Shown here: positions 35,435 to 44,564 of the stretch, one piece after another
How positions within the stretch are numbered: the stretch's first letter is position 1
How the letters are laid out: every line of letters begins with the position of its first letter
Position numbers and translations under genes: made by a program
Assembly (NCBI RefSeq): GCF_014836495.1
Contig: NZ_JACSQT010000001.1
Location: 744,001-808,000 of the forward strand
Origin: Cytobacillus stercorigallinarum
GTDB taxonomy: Bacteria; Bacillota; Bacilli; Bacillales; Cytobacillaceae
Reading direction: 5' to 3'
DNA length: 64,000 nucleotides
The notes under the pieces: model-generated
What the model saw: only the letters and a program-made list of their open reading frames with translations
The model's database searches: none
What the model was told of the DNA's origin: nothing

Positions 35435-37066
35435 ATGAATGTCACTCATAGTCATGTGAAAAATATCCGAATGCCAGTCACATATGAAGGGTATAAAGAA
35501 GCATTAAAAATGCCACTAAATGAAAGGCCGATGTATGACGTTGCTAATCGTACCCTTACTTATAATCAAATCTTTTTTCGGTTATTAGGCGTACCATTAG
35601 ACGAGGATGCCTATTATAATGAACTGTTTGAACTAGCTAATGATCCAACGATCGATATTTCAGTAATTGGTGAAGACCATTTAGACAAAGCGATGAATAA
35701 TGAACATTTTAAGTCCATTCAAAAGGTTATTAATATCCATAAAGACCAGCAGCTTTCAATTAATCGATTTGTAGCATTTTTAGATGGCGAAGGATTACTA
35801 CTTCGTTCTGAAGTACCAGCCATTCAGCGTAAAATCCGCGAAGCATTAATTGAAACATTACAACTTTTCTCTGAACAGGAGGAAGGTGGGCTGGGGCATA
35901 ATGATTTGCGTAGAATCTTAACTGACCTGATTAAATGGTCACATAACCATTTGGGAGAAAGTTTAACAAAGGCTGATTTAACAGTGATGCTGCCGAAATT
36001 TATTTGGTATGGTCCATATAAAAAAACGCATGCTTATTTCATTTACTATATACTTTCGCTCGGTTGTGATCTGATTTACATATCACCTAGTGGAGAAGAT
36101 GCGTTGGCATCGTTTCAATTAGACTGGGAAAATACTCCGGTACATCATTTTCAAAATAAGAATGAGGCGGAACCTTTTCCAACTGAAAAGCGGCGAAGAA
36201 AATCGACCGTTGCGTATCGTGCATCAAAAGAAATTGAATCGATTCTTAATCAAGACGGATCAGGCATTTTTAAACCATGGCAATTACGAGAATATTTGCC
36301 GTTGTCACTTACGTTAAAAACAACTTATGATGAGCTGTTTCTACTTGTTAAAGAAAAGGCGATGATTCGCCCCAATTTTGAAGTGACAAGCAAGGTTGTG
36401 AAAATTCCGCATGTTTTTGCAAAAATTCAAGGTGTCAGTAGAGACCGCAAAGAGTACTGGGAAAGGCTTCACGCACTTGAAGAAAACGATCATAGTTATT
36501 TAATTCGCTCGTTCCCTTTTTCAAATGGTGTAAATAGCGATTATCGCTACCATTATCGTAATGCCCTTGATCAAGACGGGTTAGTTGATGCAGACAAAAT
36601 GATGACTGCCCATTTTTGGAGTTATAAGCATTTACCCCATGGCTTACAGCAAGGCATAGCCTATGCAATTAGAAAGATTTGTGAAAAGCCATTATTAAAA
36701 AAACAAGGAAATGAATCTGATGAAGATTTAAAGGTTTATATTTTCGCTCAAAGTATGCAACTCCAAGGTAAGATGCTACAACTCATTCAACGTTTTGATT
36801 ATTCTCAAGATGTACCTAAGCTAATCTTATATAACAATGAATTAAATGGCCTAATGAGTCGCCATGATGCCGTATTGCTACTTTTAATGAATCAGTTCGG
36901 TGTGGATATTACTGTATATAATCCAGCAGGACATAATGATATTGAGAATTATATTGATGAGCGTTTATATGATGTTCATTGGCTAGAAGATGTCATTTTT
37001 GAATTAGAGTATAAAGAACCATCTTTCTTAAAATCTGCACTAACTAAAATTTTCAAGAAGTTATAA
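35435..37066 (+). CDS. yceG: YceG family protein (tellurium/stress cluster)
   Basis: 543-residue cytosolic protein of the YceG family that co-occurs with TerC/TerD/TelA. No catalytic motif is known to me. A substantial part looks duplicated: the segment around residues 195-220 (KFIWYGPYKKTHAYFIYYILSLGCDLIYISP) corresponds to the one near residues 470-500 (LILYNNELNGLMSRHDAVLLLLMNQFGVDITVY). B. subtilis has yceG and yceH together in a sigma-B/W/M stress operon. ATG at 35435 with GGGAAGGG. The next gene starts 13 bases after its stop. Confidence 0.87.
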   Translation: MNVTHSHVKNIRMPVTYEGYKEALKMPLNERPMYDVANRTLTYNQIFFRLLGVPLDEDAYYNELFELANDPTIDISVIGEDHLDKAMNNEHFKSIQKVINIHKDQQLSINRFVAFLDGEGLLLRSEVPAIQRKIREALIETLQLFSEQEEGGLGHNDLRRILTDLIKWSHNHLGESLTKADLTVMLPKFIWYGPYKKTHAYFIYYILSLGCDLIYISPSGEDALASFQLDWENTPVHHFQNKNEAEPFPTEKRRRKSTVAYRASKEIESILNQDGSGIFKPWQLREYLPLSLTLKTTYDELFLLVKEKAMIRPNFEVTSKVVKIPHVFAKIQGVSRDRKEYWERLHALEENDHSYLIRSFPFSNGVNSDYRYHYRNALDQDGLVDADKMMTAHFWSYKHLPHGLQQGIAYAIRKICEKPLLKKQGNESDEDLKVYIFAQSMQLQGKMLQLIQRFDYSQDVPKLILYNNELNGLMSRHDAVLLLLMNQFGVDITVYNPAGHNDIENYIDERLYDVHWLEDVIFELEYKEPSFLKSALTKIFKKL

Positions 37067-37079
37067 AGGAGTGAAATAA

Positions 37080-38189
37080 ATGAATTCTTCTGATATGCAA
37101 ACGAATTTGGATGTCATTTCAACAAACCCAGAAGACAAGTTAACAGAAGCATCTGCAAGTCAAATTAAACTAGCTTTAAGAGAAAATAAAGAGGTTCAAC
37201 AACTCTCAGCCTCTATAGACGAGCGCGATCAAATTCAAATTTTAGAATTTGGTAAAGAACCTGCTGAGGAAATATCCAAGTTTTCTGATCAAATTCTCGG
37301 CAATATGAGAACAACAAAAGTAGAGGACTCAGGAGAGTTATTGAAACAGCTTGGAAAAATTATGGATCAGTTTGACCCAAAAGATTTTGAAAAAGAAAAG
37401 CCGGGTTTCTTTGATAAACTCTTCAAAAAAGGCGAAAAACTGATTGAAAAGTTGTTTGGAAAATACCAAACAATGGGTAAGGAAATCGATAAAATCTATG
37501 TTGAAATCTCTAAATATCAAAACGAAATGGTTGAAGCAACAACTACGTTAGATAGGATGTATGAAGAAAACTATCAATATTACCTTTCACTTGAACAGTA
37601 TGCGGTTGCTGGTCAGATGAAATCTGATGAACTGAAAGCCACCCAATTGCCACAATTAGAGAAAAAAGCAATTGCAGGTGATCAAATGGCCTCAATGCAA
37701 TTAGATACTTTAAGAAATGCAGTCGAATTATTAGATCAACGAGTGTACGATTTAGAAATGGCGAAAATGGTTGCATTACAAACGGCACCGCAAATCCGCA
37801 TGCTTCAAAGAGGGAATACGAAATTAATTGGGAAAATTAATTCAGCTTTTGTGACGACAATCCCAATCTTTAAAAACGGTCTTATTCAAGCAATGGCAGC
37901 GAAAAGGCAAAAACTCGTTGCTGATTCGATGAGTGAGTTAGATCGCAGAACAAATGAAATGTTAGTTAGAAATGCGCAAAATATATCACAACAAAGTACA
38001 GAAATTGCAAGGCTTGCTGGTGGACCAAGTATTAAGATTGAAACAATTGAACAGTCTTGGGATATCATCATGAAGGGGATGCAGGAAACGAAGTCGATTG
38101 AGGAAGAGAATCGCAAATTAAGAGAAGAAGGAACGAAAAAATTAGAACAGTTGCAAGATAATTTTCGCAATATGAAGAACAAGAGATAA
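37080..38189 (+). CDS. yceH: TelA family toxic-anion resistance protein (YceH)
   Basis: 369-residue, almost entirely alpha-helical cytosolic protein of the TelA/KlaA family (tellurite resistance). Long heptad-rich segments and the conserved centre QTAPQIRMLQRGNTKLIGKI with GGPSIKIETIEQSW near the C-terminus support the assignment. The molecular function is unknown. ATG at 37080 with AAAGGAGTG. It lies between yceG and terD with short spacers, so the three form one operon. Confidence 0.9.
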   Translation: MNSSDMQTNLDVISTNPEDKLTEASASQIKLALRENKEVQQLSASIDERDQIQILEFGKEPAEEISKFSDQILGNMRTTKVEDSGELLKQLGKIMDQFDPKDFEKEKPGFFDKLFKKGEKLIEKLFGKYQTMGKEIDKIYVEISKYQNEMVEATTTLDRMYEENYQYYLSLEQYAVAGQMKSDELKATQLPQLEKKAIAGDQMASMQLDTLRNAVELLDQRVYDLEMAKMVALQTAPQIRMLQRGNTKLIGKINSAFVTTIPIFKNGLIQAMAAKRQKLVADSMSELDRRTNEMLVRNAQNISQQSTEIARLAGGPSIKIETIEQSWDIIMKGMQETKSIEEENRKLREEGTKKLEQLQDNFRNMKNKR

Positions 38190-38214
38190 AAAAACAAACA
38201 AAGGGGAGATAAAC

Positions 38215-38829
38215 ATGGCAATTAGTTTACAAAAGGGACAAAGAGTAGATTTAACAAAAGGGAATCCAAGTCTTTCAAAAATACTTGTTGGTTTAGGATG
38301 GGATCCAGTAAAGCAAAAAAGTGGTGGTGGGCTATTAGCTGGTCTCTTTGGAGGCGGCGGTGGTGGTGTCGACATCGATTGTGACGCTTCAGTTATTATG
38401 CTTGGCGATAATGATAAATTACGTAGCAATAAAGATGTCATTTATTTTGGTAATTTAAAAAGTGGTGATGGAAGCATTCAACATACCGGTGATAATTTAA
38501 CAGGCGATGGAGATGGTGATGATGAACAAATCCTTATCGATTTGAGTCGCATTCCAAGTCATATCCATAAACTTGTATTTGTTGTTAATATTTATGATTG
38601 TGTAAAACGAAAACAACATTTTGGTATGATTCAGAATGCTTTTATTCGCATTGTTAATTCAAATAACCGTCAAGAGTTAATTCACTTTAACTTAACGGAA
38701 AATTATGATGGAAAAACAAGTTTAGTTGCTGGTGAGATTTACCGCCATGGTCAAGATTGGAAATTTGCAGCGGTAGGGAATGGTACGCAAGCTGCGAGTT
38801 TAAGCGATATTGTCCGTTCTTATTCATAA
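38215..38829 (+). CDS. terD: TerD family protein
   Basis: 204-residue calcium-binding TerD-domain protein. It begins with the typical LQKGQRVDLTKGNPSL, then a Gly-rich insertion (SGGGLLAGLFGGGGGG) and VDIDCDASVIML. The acidic Ca-site loops are NLTGDGDGDDEQI and the following IDLSRIP. B. subtilis encodes three such paralogues (YceC, YceD, YceE); here a single copy is seen. ATG at 38215 with AAGGGGAG. A strong terminator follows, ending the island. Confidence 0.93.
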   Translation: MAISLQKGQRVDLTKGNPSLSKILVGLGWDPVKQKSGGGLLAGLFGGGGGGVDIDCDASVIMLGDNDKLRSNKDVIYFGNLKSGDGSIQHTGDNLTGDGDGDDEQILIDLSRIPSHIHKLVFVVNIYDCVKRKQHFGMIQNAFIRIVNSNNRQELIHFNLTENYDGKTSLVAGEIYRHGQDWKFAAVGNGTQAASLSDIVRSYS

Positions 38830-38840
38830 GGTTACTAGAT

Positions 38841-38871
38841 AAAAAGGGCTAATCTTTGATTAGTCCTTTTT
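38841..38871 (+). terminator. Intrinsic terminator after terD
   Basis: AAAAAGGGCTAATC pairs with GATTAGTCCTTTTT around a three-base loop. Confidence 0.85.
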
Positions 38872-38947
38872 ATATTTCATGAAAATCTATGATATAATTA
38901 ATAGACTAATAAAGGTATGTTTAATGATAGAAAAGGGAGGAACAGCT

Positions 38948-39658
38948 ATGAAAAAGTGGATATTTACATGCTTATTTTTAGTTGTTTCTTTAACATTAAT
39001 GGGAAGTTCACAAGCTGATATTGGTGCGATTCAGTTAAAGAACTATCCTTATTCTTCAGAACTAAAGCAAGCAGTTGATCTCACATCAGCGGATTTGTTA
39101 GGAGAGATTGTCCTATTACCTACAGAATCTTTTGATGAAATAGAAGCAGCTGCCATCATATCCCGCTTGGACCAATTACCATCTACCTTATTACAAAAAG
39201 TAGATAATCAAAATATAAAGATTAAGCTTTTTTCAGGCAGATTGACAGAGAACCCTAGCGTAAAACATCTAACGGGAATGATTCCCCGCGGATATACTTC
39301 ATCAACGACATGGGATCAAGTTCCTGGCATTGGTGGAGGGAAAACAGTGCTTGTCAAAATAGGGCATAGTGATCAAGGGATGGACCACGGCTCAGTTAAT
39401 TTGGAACTGCATGAGCTGGCTCATTCCATTGATCGTTATATCTTTGATGAAATCCGTTCGAATAGCCAATTTATTCGTATTTGGCAAGAGGAGCAACCAC
39501 GATTATTCCCAAATGATTCCTACTTCGCTACTTTTTCCGAAGAATATTTTGCTGAAAGTTTTGCCCTTTATTATTTGAATGTAGAAACGAGAAGTTATTT
39601 GTATGAATATGCGCCAAAAACGTTTTCTTTTATTAGACAAATGGTTCATAATCATTAA
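38948..39658 (+). CDS. Secreted anthrax-lethal-factor-like (ATLF/PPEP) zinc metallopeptidase
   Basis: 236-residue protein with a clear Sec signal peptide (MKKWIFTCLFLVVSLTLMGSSQA). The zinc motif HExxH appears as LELHELAHSID, and the third ligand is probably a downstream Glu/Tyr in FSEEYFAESFALYYL. This arrangement fits the M34 / Pro-Pro endopeptidase group related to anthrax lethal factor. ATG at 38948 with GGGAGG is chosen; the frame opens 69 bases earlier. Only 26 bases separate it from thyA, so cotranscription is likely. The substrate is unknown; surface protein cleavage is an inference. Confidence 0.82.
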   Translation: MKKWIFTCLFLVVSLTLMGSSQADIGAIQLKNYPYSSELKQAVDLTSADLLGEIVLLPTESFDEIEAAAIISRLDQLPSTLLQKVDNQNIKIKLFSGRLTENPSVKHLTGMIPRGYTSSTTWDQVPGIGGGKTVLVKIGHSDQGMDHGSVNLELHELAHSIDRYIFDEIRSNSQFIRIWQEEQPRLFPNDSYFATFSEEYFAESFALYYLNVETRSYLYEYAPKTFSFIRQMVHNH

Positions 39659-39684
39659 GATATAAAGTTTAAGAGGTGAGGATC

Positions 39685-40665
39685 ATGGAGAAACATCCAG
39701 AACAGGCATATTTAGACATGTTACAACATATTTTAACAAATGGACAAAAGAAAGAAGATCGTACTGGTACTGGAACTTTAAGTGTTTTCGGCTATCAAAT
39801 GCGTTTCGATTTAAGTCAAGGGTTCCCCTTATTTACAACAAAGCGTGTTCCATTTCGTTTAATTGCAAGTGAATTACTTTGGTTCATTAAAGGTGATACA
39901 AATATTCGTTATTTATTGCAGCATAATAACCATATTTGGGATGAATGGGCATTTAAAAAATGGGTCGAATCAGATGAATATAACGGTCCTGATATGACAG
40001 ACTTTGGTAGACGTTGTTTAATAGATAGCGAGTTTAATGAAAGCTATCAGAAAGAATTACAGCAGTTTTGTGAAAGAATTCTTACTAACGATGAGTTTGC
40101 TGAAAAATACGGAGATTTAGGAAATGTATACGGTAAGCAATGGAGAAATTGGACAGCTTCAACTGGTGAAGAGCTTGATCAGTTAAAAGATGCGATAGAA
40201 CAGATCAAAACGAACCCAGATTCCAGGCGAATCATTGTGAATGCATGGAATCCTGAAGATGTTATCAATGCAGGTGGAAAAGGAAGCAAAGCAGCCTTAC
40301 CTCCATGTCACGCCATGTTTCAGTTTTATGTCATCAATGGTAAGTTGAGTTGCCATCTGTTACAACGCAGTGGGGATACCTTCTTGGGGATTCCATTTAA
40401 CGTGGCTTCCTATTCATTGCTCACTCATTTAATCGCTCATGAGTGTGGTTTAGAGGTTGGCGATTTTGTTCATACAATTAGTGATGCGCATATTTATTCG
40501 AATCATCTTGAACAAGTACAGGAGCAATTATCAAGAACACCGAAGGCACTACCGCAACTACAAATTAAAAACAATAAAACTTCTATTTTTGATATAGAAA
40601 TGGAAGACTTAGCAATTGAGGGCTATGATCCTCATCCAACAATTAAAGCACCCGTTGCCGTTTAA
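39685..40665 (+). CDS. thyA: Thymidylate synthase ThyA
   Basis: 326-residue folate-dependent thymidylate synthase converting dUMP to dTMP. The nucleophilic Cys is in [12 protein letters not shown], and the dUMP/phosphate residues are in [13 protein letters not shown] and HIYSNH. It is longer than the 264-residue E. coli enzyme because of an insertion near residues 90-140, as in the L. casei type. ATG at 39685 with AGAGGTGAGG. dfrA lies downstream but is separated by a 380-bp repeat-bearing region. Confidence 0.96.
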   Translation: MEKHPEQAYLDMLQHILTNGQKKEDRTGTGTLSVFGYQMRFDLSQGFPLFTTKRVPFRLIASELLWFIKGDTNIRYLLQHNNHIWDEWAFKKWVESDEYNGPDMTDFGRRCLIDSEFNESYQKELQQFCERILTNDEFAEKYGDLGNVYGKQWRNWTASTGEELDQLKDAIEQIKTNPDSRRIIVNAWNPEDVINAGGKGSKAALPPCHAMFQFYVINGKLSCHLLQRSGDTFLGIPFNVASYSLLTHLIAHECGLEVGDFVHTISDAHIYSNHLEQVQEQLSRTPKALPQLQIKNNKTSIFDIEMEDLAIEGYDPHPTIKAPVAV

Positions 40666-40673
40666 GAAGAACG

Positions 40674-40966
40674 AGGTTGGGACATAAGTATTCTAGCTAA
40701 TGATTTATCCGAATGATTAGGAGTGTCTAGCATCTAATCATTCGGTTTTTTGTTGATTTGAACCCTTATATGAAAAGGATGGTGAAATGGAGCGGAAGAC
40801 ACTCGACTCCTGCGGGAAATAGAGGGAAAGCTGAGACCCCACACCCCTCCCACGGAAAGAGAGTGACTGTGTCGCAATGGAACGGACCTTTTTTGCAAAT
40901 GATGTTTTAAAATCAATTTGTTATTGTTCTTTTTTGAGGTTAGCTCATTGAGTTATGTCCCAGCCT
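40674..40966. repeat. Composite intergenic repeat with terminal inverted repeats
   Basis: The ends are AGGTTGGGACATAA (40674-40687) and TTATGTCCCAGCCT (40953-40966), inverted with one mismatch. Inside are a strong terminator and a 100-base core (GGAGCGGAAGACACTCGACT ... CACGGAAAGAGAGTGACTG) of a type I remember as a frequent dispersed repeat in Bacillaceae. No coding frame is credible. The copy looks internally shortened compared with others I recall. Confidence 0.65.
40709..40751 (+). terminator. Terminator inside the composite repeat, after thyA
   Basis: CCGAATGATTAG (40709-40720) and CTAATCATTCGG (40734-40745) form a perfect 12-bp stem followed by six T residues. Confidence 0.85.
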
Positions 40967-41048
40967 TTTCTTTTTGTTCTTCTTTTCAAGTGCAGAGAAT
41001 TATATTAAACTTATTATTAATTGCTAGTGCCGATTGGAGGATATGAAA

Positions 41049-41534
41049 ATGATTTCATTAATTTGGGCAATGAGTGAGAATAGAGTGATAGGAAAAGATA
41101 ATCAGTTACCGTGGCATTTGCCTGGGGACTTGCAGTTTTTTAAAAAGACGACGTTAGGTCACCCAGTTGCGATGGGGAGGAAAACATGGCTCTCACTTGG
41201 AAAACCACTTCCGGGAAGGGAGAATATTGTCATTACTAGGAATGCCGATTTTTCTCCGGAGAAAGCAACCGTATTAAATTCTATTGAACAATTAATTACA
41301 TACAGTCAAGAAAAACAGCAAGAAGTTTTTGTTATTGGCGGAGCGCAAATTTATCAATCTACTTTACCTTATGCAGATAAGCTCTATATTACTAAAATTC
41401 ATGCTGAAATCGAGGGTGACACAAGCTTTCCATCATTCGACCTCACTGAATGGAAACAAGTATCCGTAGAGAAACGAAGTAAAGACGAGAAAAATGCTTA
41501 CGATTACGAATTTCAAGTGTATGTTAGAAAATAA
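41049..41534 (+). CDS. dfrA: Dihydrofolate reductase
   Basis: 161-residue DHFR that regenerates THF from the DHF produced by ThyA. The N-terminal ISLIWAMSENRVIGKDNQLPWHLPGDLQFFKK has the conserved W and the active-site Asp/PWHLP block; MGRKTW and VIGGAQIY bind NADPH. ATG at 41049 is favoured (TTGGAGG 8 bases upstream), not the ATG at 41043. A terminator follows closely. Confidence 0.96.
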   Translation: MISLIWAMSENRVIGKDNQLPWHLPGDLQFFKKTTLGHPVAMGRKTWLSLGKPLPGRENIVITRNADFSPEKATVLNSIEQLITYSQEKQQEVFVIGGAQIYQSTLPYADKLYITKIHAEIEGDTSFPSFDLTEWKQVSVEKRSKDEKNAYDYEFQVYVRK

Positions 41535-41568
41535 AATGGACTGGCTTCTTTATTTTATATGTAGCCAT

Positions 41569-41601
41569 AAAAAACACGAATCGGTTTCGTGTTTTTTTTT
41601 T
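41569..41601 (+). terminator. Intrinsic terminator after dfrA
   Basis: AAAACACGAA-TCGG-TTTCGTGTTTT with a T-run of about eleven. Confidence 0.85.
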
Positions 41602-41686
41602 TGGAAAAGCGAATAATAAAGTAACCGTTTTCATTTTTGTAAAAACAAGAATTTTTTAAAAATTGTGCATCAACCTATTATTCTCA

Positions 41687-41695
41687 TGTTATAAT
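41687..41695 (+). promoter_or_regulatory. Extended -10 promoter of ilvA
   Basis: TGTTATAAT (extended -10) lies 25 bases ahead of the ilvA start. No T-box or other leader fits in the space between it and the gene. Confidence 0.5.
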
Positions 41696-41719
41696 GTACA
41701 AATTACAAAAGGAAAAGGG

Positions 41720-43000
41720 ATGAGTTGCCAAATGGAACAGAGAGCAGTGAAAGAGAAAATGGTGCAATTGGAGGATATCTTGATTGCGTACCAGCACTTA
41801 AAGGATATCGTTGCCCATACACCGCTGCAAAAAAATAATCGCTTGTCAGAAAGATATGAGTGCAATGTATATATTAAACGTGAAGATTTGCAACATGTCC
41901 GCTCTTTCAAACTAAGAGGTGCTTATTATTCAGTGATGTCTTTGCCAGAGGAACGTATAAAGAACGGGGTTGTTTGTGCGAGTGCAGGCAATCATGCACA
42001 AGGAGTTGCCTATGCTTGCCATCGATTAGGCATTAACGGGAAAATCTTTATGCCGGCAACTACACCTAAACAGAAAGTAAGCCAAGTTGAATTATTCGGC
42101 AAAGATTCAATTGAAATCATTCTTGTTGGCGATACATTTGATGATTCATTCGCTGAAGCTCAGGCATGCTGTAATCAGGAAGGGCGCACATTTATTCATC
42201 CGTTCGAAGATGAACATGTGATAGCTGGTCAGGGAACCATTGCTGTTGAAATGCTTAATGATTGCGATGAGCCAATTGATTATGTTTTCGCAAGTATTGG
42301 TGGTGGTGGATTAATGTCAGGTTTGTCCACGTACATTAAAAGTGTGTCACCATTAACGAAAATGATTGGTGTCGAGCCTGAAGGAGCTTCCTCAATGAAG
42401 GAATCCGTTCAACAAAATCAAGTGGTGGCTCTAGATGAAATTGATAAATTTATCGACGGTGCAGCTGTCAAAAAAGTTGGCGAGATGACATTTGATATTT
42501 GTAAACGATATGTAGATGACATTATTAGTGTCCCAGAAGGAAAAGTTTGTACAACGATATTAGAATTATACAATGAGCATGCAATTGTAGCCGAACCAGC
42601 AGGAGCATTGCCAATTGCAGCTTTAGATTTTTATAAAGAGGAGATTAAAGGAAAGTCAATTGTATGTGTTTTAAGTGGTGGCAATAATGATATTGAAAGA
42701 ATGCAGGAAATTAAAGAACGATCTTTATTGTACGAAGGGTTATTGTATTATTTTATTGTTAATTTCCCCCAAAGAGCAGGGGCATTACGCGAGTTTTTAG
42801 ATGAAGTGCTTGGTCCTACGGATGATATTGTTAGATTTGAATATACGAAGAAGAACAATAAAGGCAGTGGCCCAGCTCTAGTCGGTATCGAGCTAAAGAA
42901 TCGCCGTGATAATCATAGTTTAATCGAGCGCATGAATAAAAAAGGATTCTCTTACCAAGAAATTAACAATGATGAGAATTTGTTTCATCTTTTAGTCTAA
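41720..43000 (+). CDS. ilvA: Threonine ammonia-lyase (biosynthetic)
   Basis: 426-residue PLP enzyme deaminating threonine to 2-oxobutyrate for isoleucine synthesis. The PLP lysine is in RSFKLRGAYYS; ASAGNHAQGVAYA binds substrate/phosphate and SIGGGGLMSG the PLP phosphate. The C-terminal 90 residues form one ACT-like regulatory domain (FPQRAGALREFLDEV). This is the single-domain form found in B. subtilis (422). ATG at 41720 or 41732; the first has AAAGGAAAAGGG close upstream. The gene has its own extended -10 promoter. Confidence 0.93.
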   Translation: MSCQMEQRAVKEKMVQLEDILIAYQHLKDIVAHTPLQKNNRLSERYECNVYIKREDLQHVRSFKLRGAYYSVMSLPEERIKNGVVCASAGNHAQGVAYACHRLGINGKIFMPATTPKQKVSQVELFGKDSIEIILVGDTFDDSFAEAQACCNQEGRTFIHPFEDEHVIAGQGTIAVEMLNDCDEPIDYVFASIGGGGLMSGLSTYIKSVSPLTKMIGVEPEGASSMKESVQQNQVVALDEIDKFIDGAAVKKVGEMTFDICKRYVDDIISVPEGKVCTTILELYNEHAIVAEPAGALPIAALDFYKEEIKGKSIVCVLSGGNNDIERMQEIKERSLLYEGLLYYFIVNFPQRAGALREFLDEVLGPTDDIVRFEYTKKNNKGSGPALVGIELKNRRDNHSLIERMNKKGFSYQEINNDENLFHLLV

Positions 43001-43017
43001 TGATTGTTAGGAATTAA

Positions 43018-43047
43018 TTGACTTTTCTTTTAAAATAACGCTATAAT
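43018..43047 (+). promoter_or_regulatory. Sigma-A promoter of tatA
   Basis: TTGACT (43018-43023), an 18-base spacer and TATAAT (43042-43047), 38 bases before the tatA start. Confidence 0.75.
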
Positions 43048-43085
43048 GGGGATGGCTTGAACAACAGTTTAAGGGGATGTTTTTC

Positions 43086-43274
43086 ATGTTTTCAAATATA
43101 GGTTTTCCAGGACTTATTCTCATTCTTGTGCTGGCACTCATCATCTTTGGTCCGAAGAAATTACCGGAAATTGGTCGTGCACTTGGTGATACATTAAGAG
43201 AGTTTAAGAAATCGACAAAAGATTTAGCCAATGACGATGATGCTGAGCGAGAGAGAATCAATAAAAAGGCATAA
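43086..43274 (+). CDS. tatA: Twin-arginine translocase subunit TatA
   Basis: 62-residue TatA/E protein that forms the pore-lining element of the Tat system exporting folded proteins. One N-terminal membrane helix ([22 protein letters not shown]) with the [11 protein letters not shown] hinge is followed by an amphipathic helix and a charged tail. ATG at 43086 is nine bases after AAGGGG; ATG at 43077 is too close. Paired with tatC 189 bases downstream, though a hairpin in between may attenuate transcription. This is a minimal TatAC system. Confidence 0.95.
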   Translation: MFSNIGFPGLILILVLALIIFGPKKLPEIGRALGDTLREFKKSTKDLANDDDAERERINKKA

Positions 43275-43321
43275 TCGATAGGGTTACATATTATAATTGA
43301 AAATGAATAATTATGAAAATT

Positions 43322-43385
43322 AGAAACATGTATTAGTCAAGGTAATAAACCACTTTGACCTAACCACATGTTTCTCGTTTTTTGT
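43322..43385 (+). terminator. Hairpin terminator between tatA and tatC
   Basis: AGAAACATGT pairs with ACATGTTTCT, with an inner GTCAAGG/CTTTGAC stem, followed by CGTTTTTTG. It may set the TatA:TatC ratio. Confidence 0.7.
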
Positions 43386-43462
43386 GTAGGTTTTCCACTT
43401 TGTTTTTCTTTAGAAGGGAAACAATGCTGTCAGGTAAAATGAAAACGAAGCAGGAGTAGGTT

Positions 43463-44203
43463 ATGAAACAAGAAGAATTGAATTATATTGAACATCTAGA
43501 GGAATTAAGAAAGCGGTTAATTCTTTGTATAGTGGCATTTGTATTGTTTTTTATTGTCGGTTTTCTGTTCGTCGACCATATTTACCAATGGTTTGTTCGT
43601 GATTTGAAAGAACAGTTAATTGTACTTGGACCGAGTGATATCATTTGGGTGTATTTTACGATTGCTTCCGTTATTGCCATAGCTGGGACAATACCAGTTG
43701 TAGCATTTCAATTATGGCAATTTGTTAAACCTGGACTTGTGTCTAAAGAGAGAAAAATTACATTAGCTTACATTCCAGCTCTTTTTGTGTTGTTTTTAGC
43801 TGGGCTAAGCTTTGGTTATTTTGTCATTATGCCTACATTGTTTAACTTTTTGACGGGGTTAAGTGAAGGTATGATGGAAATGAGTTTTACGGTAGATAAG
43901 TATTTTCAGTTTATATTTCATATGACCTTACCTTTTGGCATACTATTTGAATTGCCAGTTGTGGCGATGTTTTTAACGTCACTCGGTATTATTAACCCAT
44001 ATGTGTTAACAAAAGTCAGGAAATATGCTTATTTTGTCCTTGTTGTGATTTCTGTTATTATTTCACCACCGGATTTAATGTCGGATATTATCGTTAGTAT
44101 TCCGCTTCTTTTTCTTTATGAAATAAGCATTACCTTATCGAAAATCGTTTATCGCAGAAAGTTAAAGAAAGAACAGTTAGAGGCATTGGAAAGTTCTTCA
44201 TAA
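43463..44203 (+). CDS. tatC: Twin-arginine translocase subunit TatC
   Basis: 246-residue, six-helix membrane protein that binds twin-arginine signal peptides. The N-terminal IEHLEELRKRLI is the signature. Further conserved features are the periplasmic Pro/Glu region and FELPVVAMFLTSLGII. The C-terminal tail is basic. ATG at 43463 with GCAGGAG. It works with tatA upstream. A client carrying a twin-arginine signal was not seen in the window. Confidence 0.95.
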   Translation: MKQEELNYIEHLEELRKRLILCIVAFVLFFIVGFLFVDHIYQWFVRDLKEQLIVLGPSDIIWVYFTIASVIAIAGTIPVVAFQLWQFVKPGLVSKERKITLAYIPALFVLFLAGLSFGYFVIMPTLFNFLTGLSEGMMEMSFTVDKYFQFIFHMTLPFGILFELPVVAMFLTSLGIINPYVLTKVRKYAYFVLVVISVIISPPDLMSDIIVSIPLLFLYEISITLSKIVYRRKLKKEQLEALESSS

Positions 44204-44264
44204 AAGCTAAAATCTAGAAGAATTATCAAATGAAATGATGTATAATACCATTAAACGGGTGAAA

Positions 44265-44534
44265 ATGAGGATTGATATTTTGATATGTAAAAGCCTAGAG
44301 TTCAGAAATGTATTTGGACAGAAGGTGAAGATTACAGATATTCCTTTAGTAGATAAGGGTAGCCCTTGTTTTTTCTTGGTACACATCCGGCTGCAGCAGT
44401 TTGTAACGAAGATTTATCATATGGATCATTGTAAGACAACTGTATATTCATTCAAAGAGTATTTAAAACGTGTGATGAAATGGTCAGATGTTGAGATGGT
44501 ATTTCAAACTAAAGAATTAAAAAGTAATGCATGA
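44265..44534 (+). CDS. Hypothetical protein
   Basis: 89-residue open frame from ATG 44265 with GGGTG just upstream and a TATAAT about 25 bases earlier. The product is basic, without signal peptide or membrane helix, and shows no recognised motif. A terminator follows at once, which supports a transcribed unit. Coding is only moderately supported. Confidence 0.45.
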   Translation: MRIDILICKSLEFRNVFGQKVKITDIPLVDKGSPCFFLVHIRLQQFVTKIYHMDHCKTTVYSFKEYLKRVMKWSDVEMVFQTKELKSNA

Positions 44535-44536
44535 TA

Positions 44537-44564
44537 GATCCCGTAATGGGGTCTTTTTTTTTAG
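44537..44564 (+). terminator. Intrinsic terminator
   Basis: GATCCC-GTAAT-GGGGTC followed by nine T residues. Confidence 0.8.

Noticed and set aside
40734..40916. Minus-strand 60-codon frame in the composite repeat
   Set aside because: It lies wholly within repeat DNA and over a terminator stem; no start signal.
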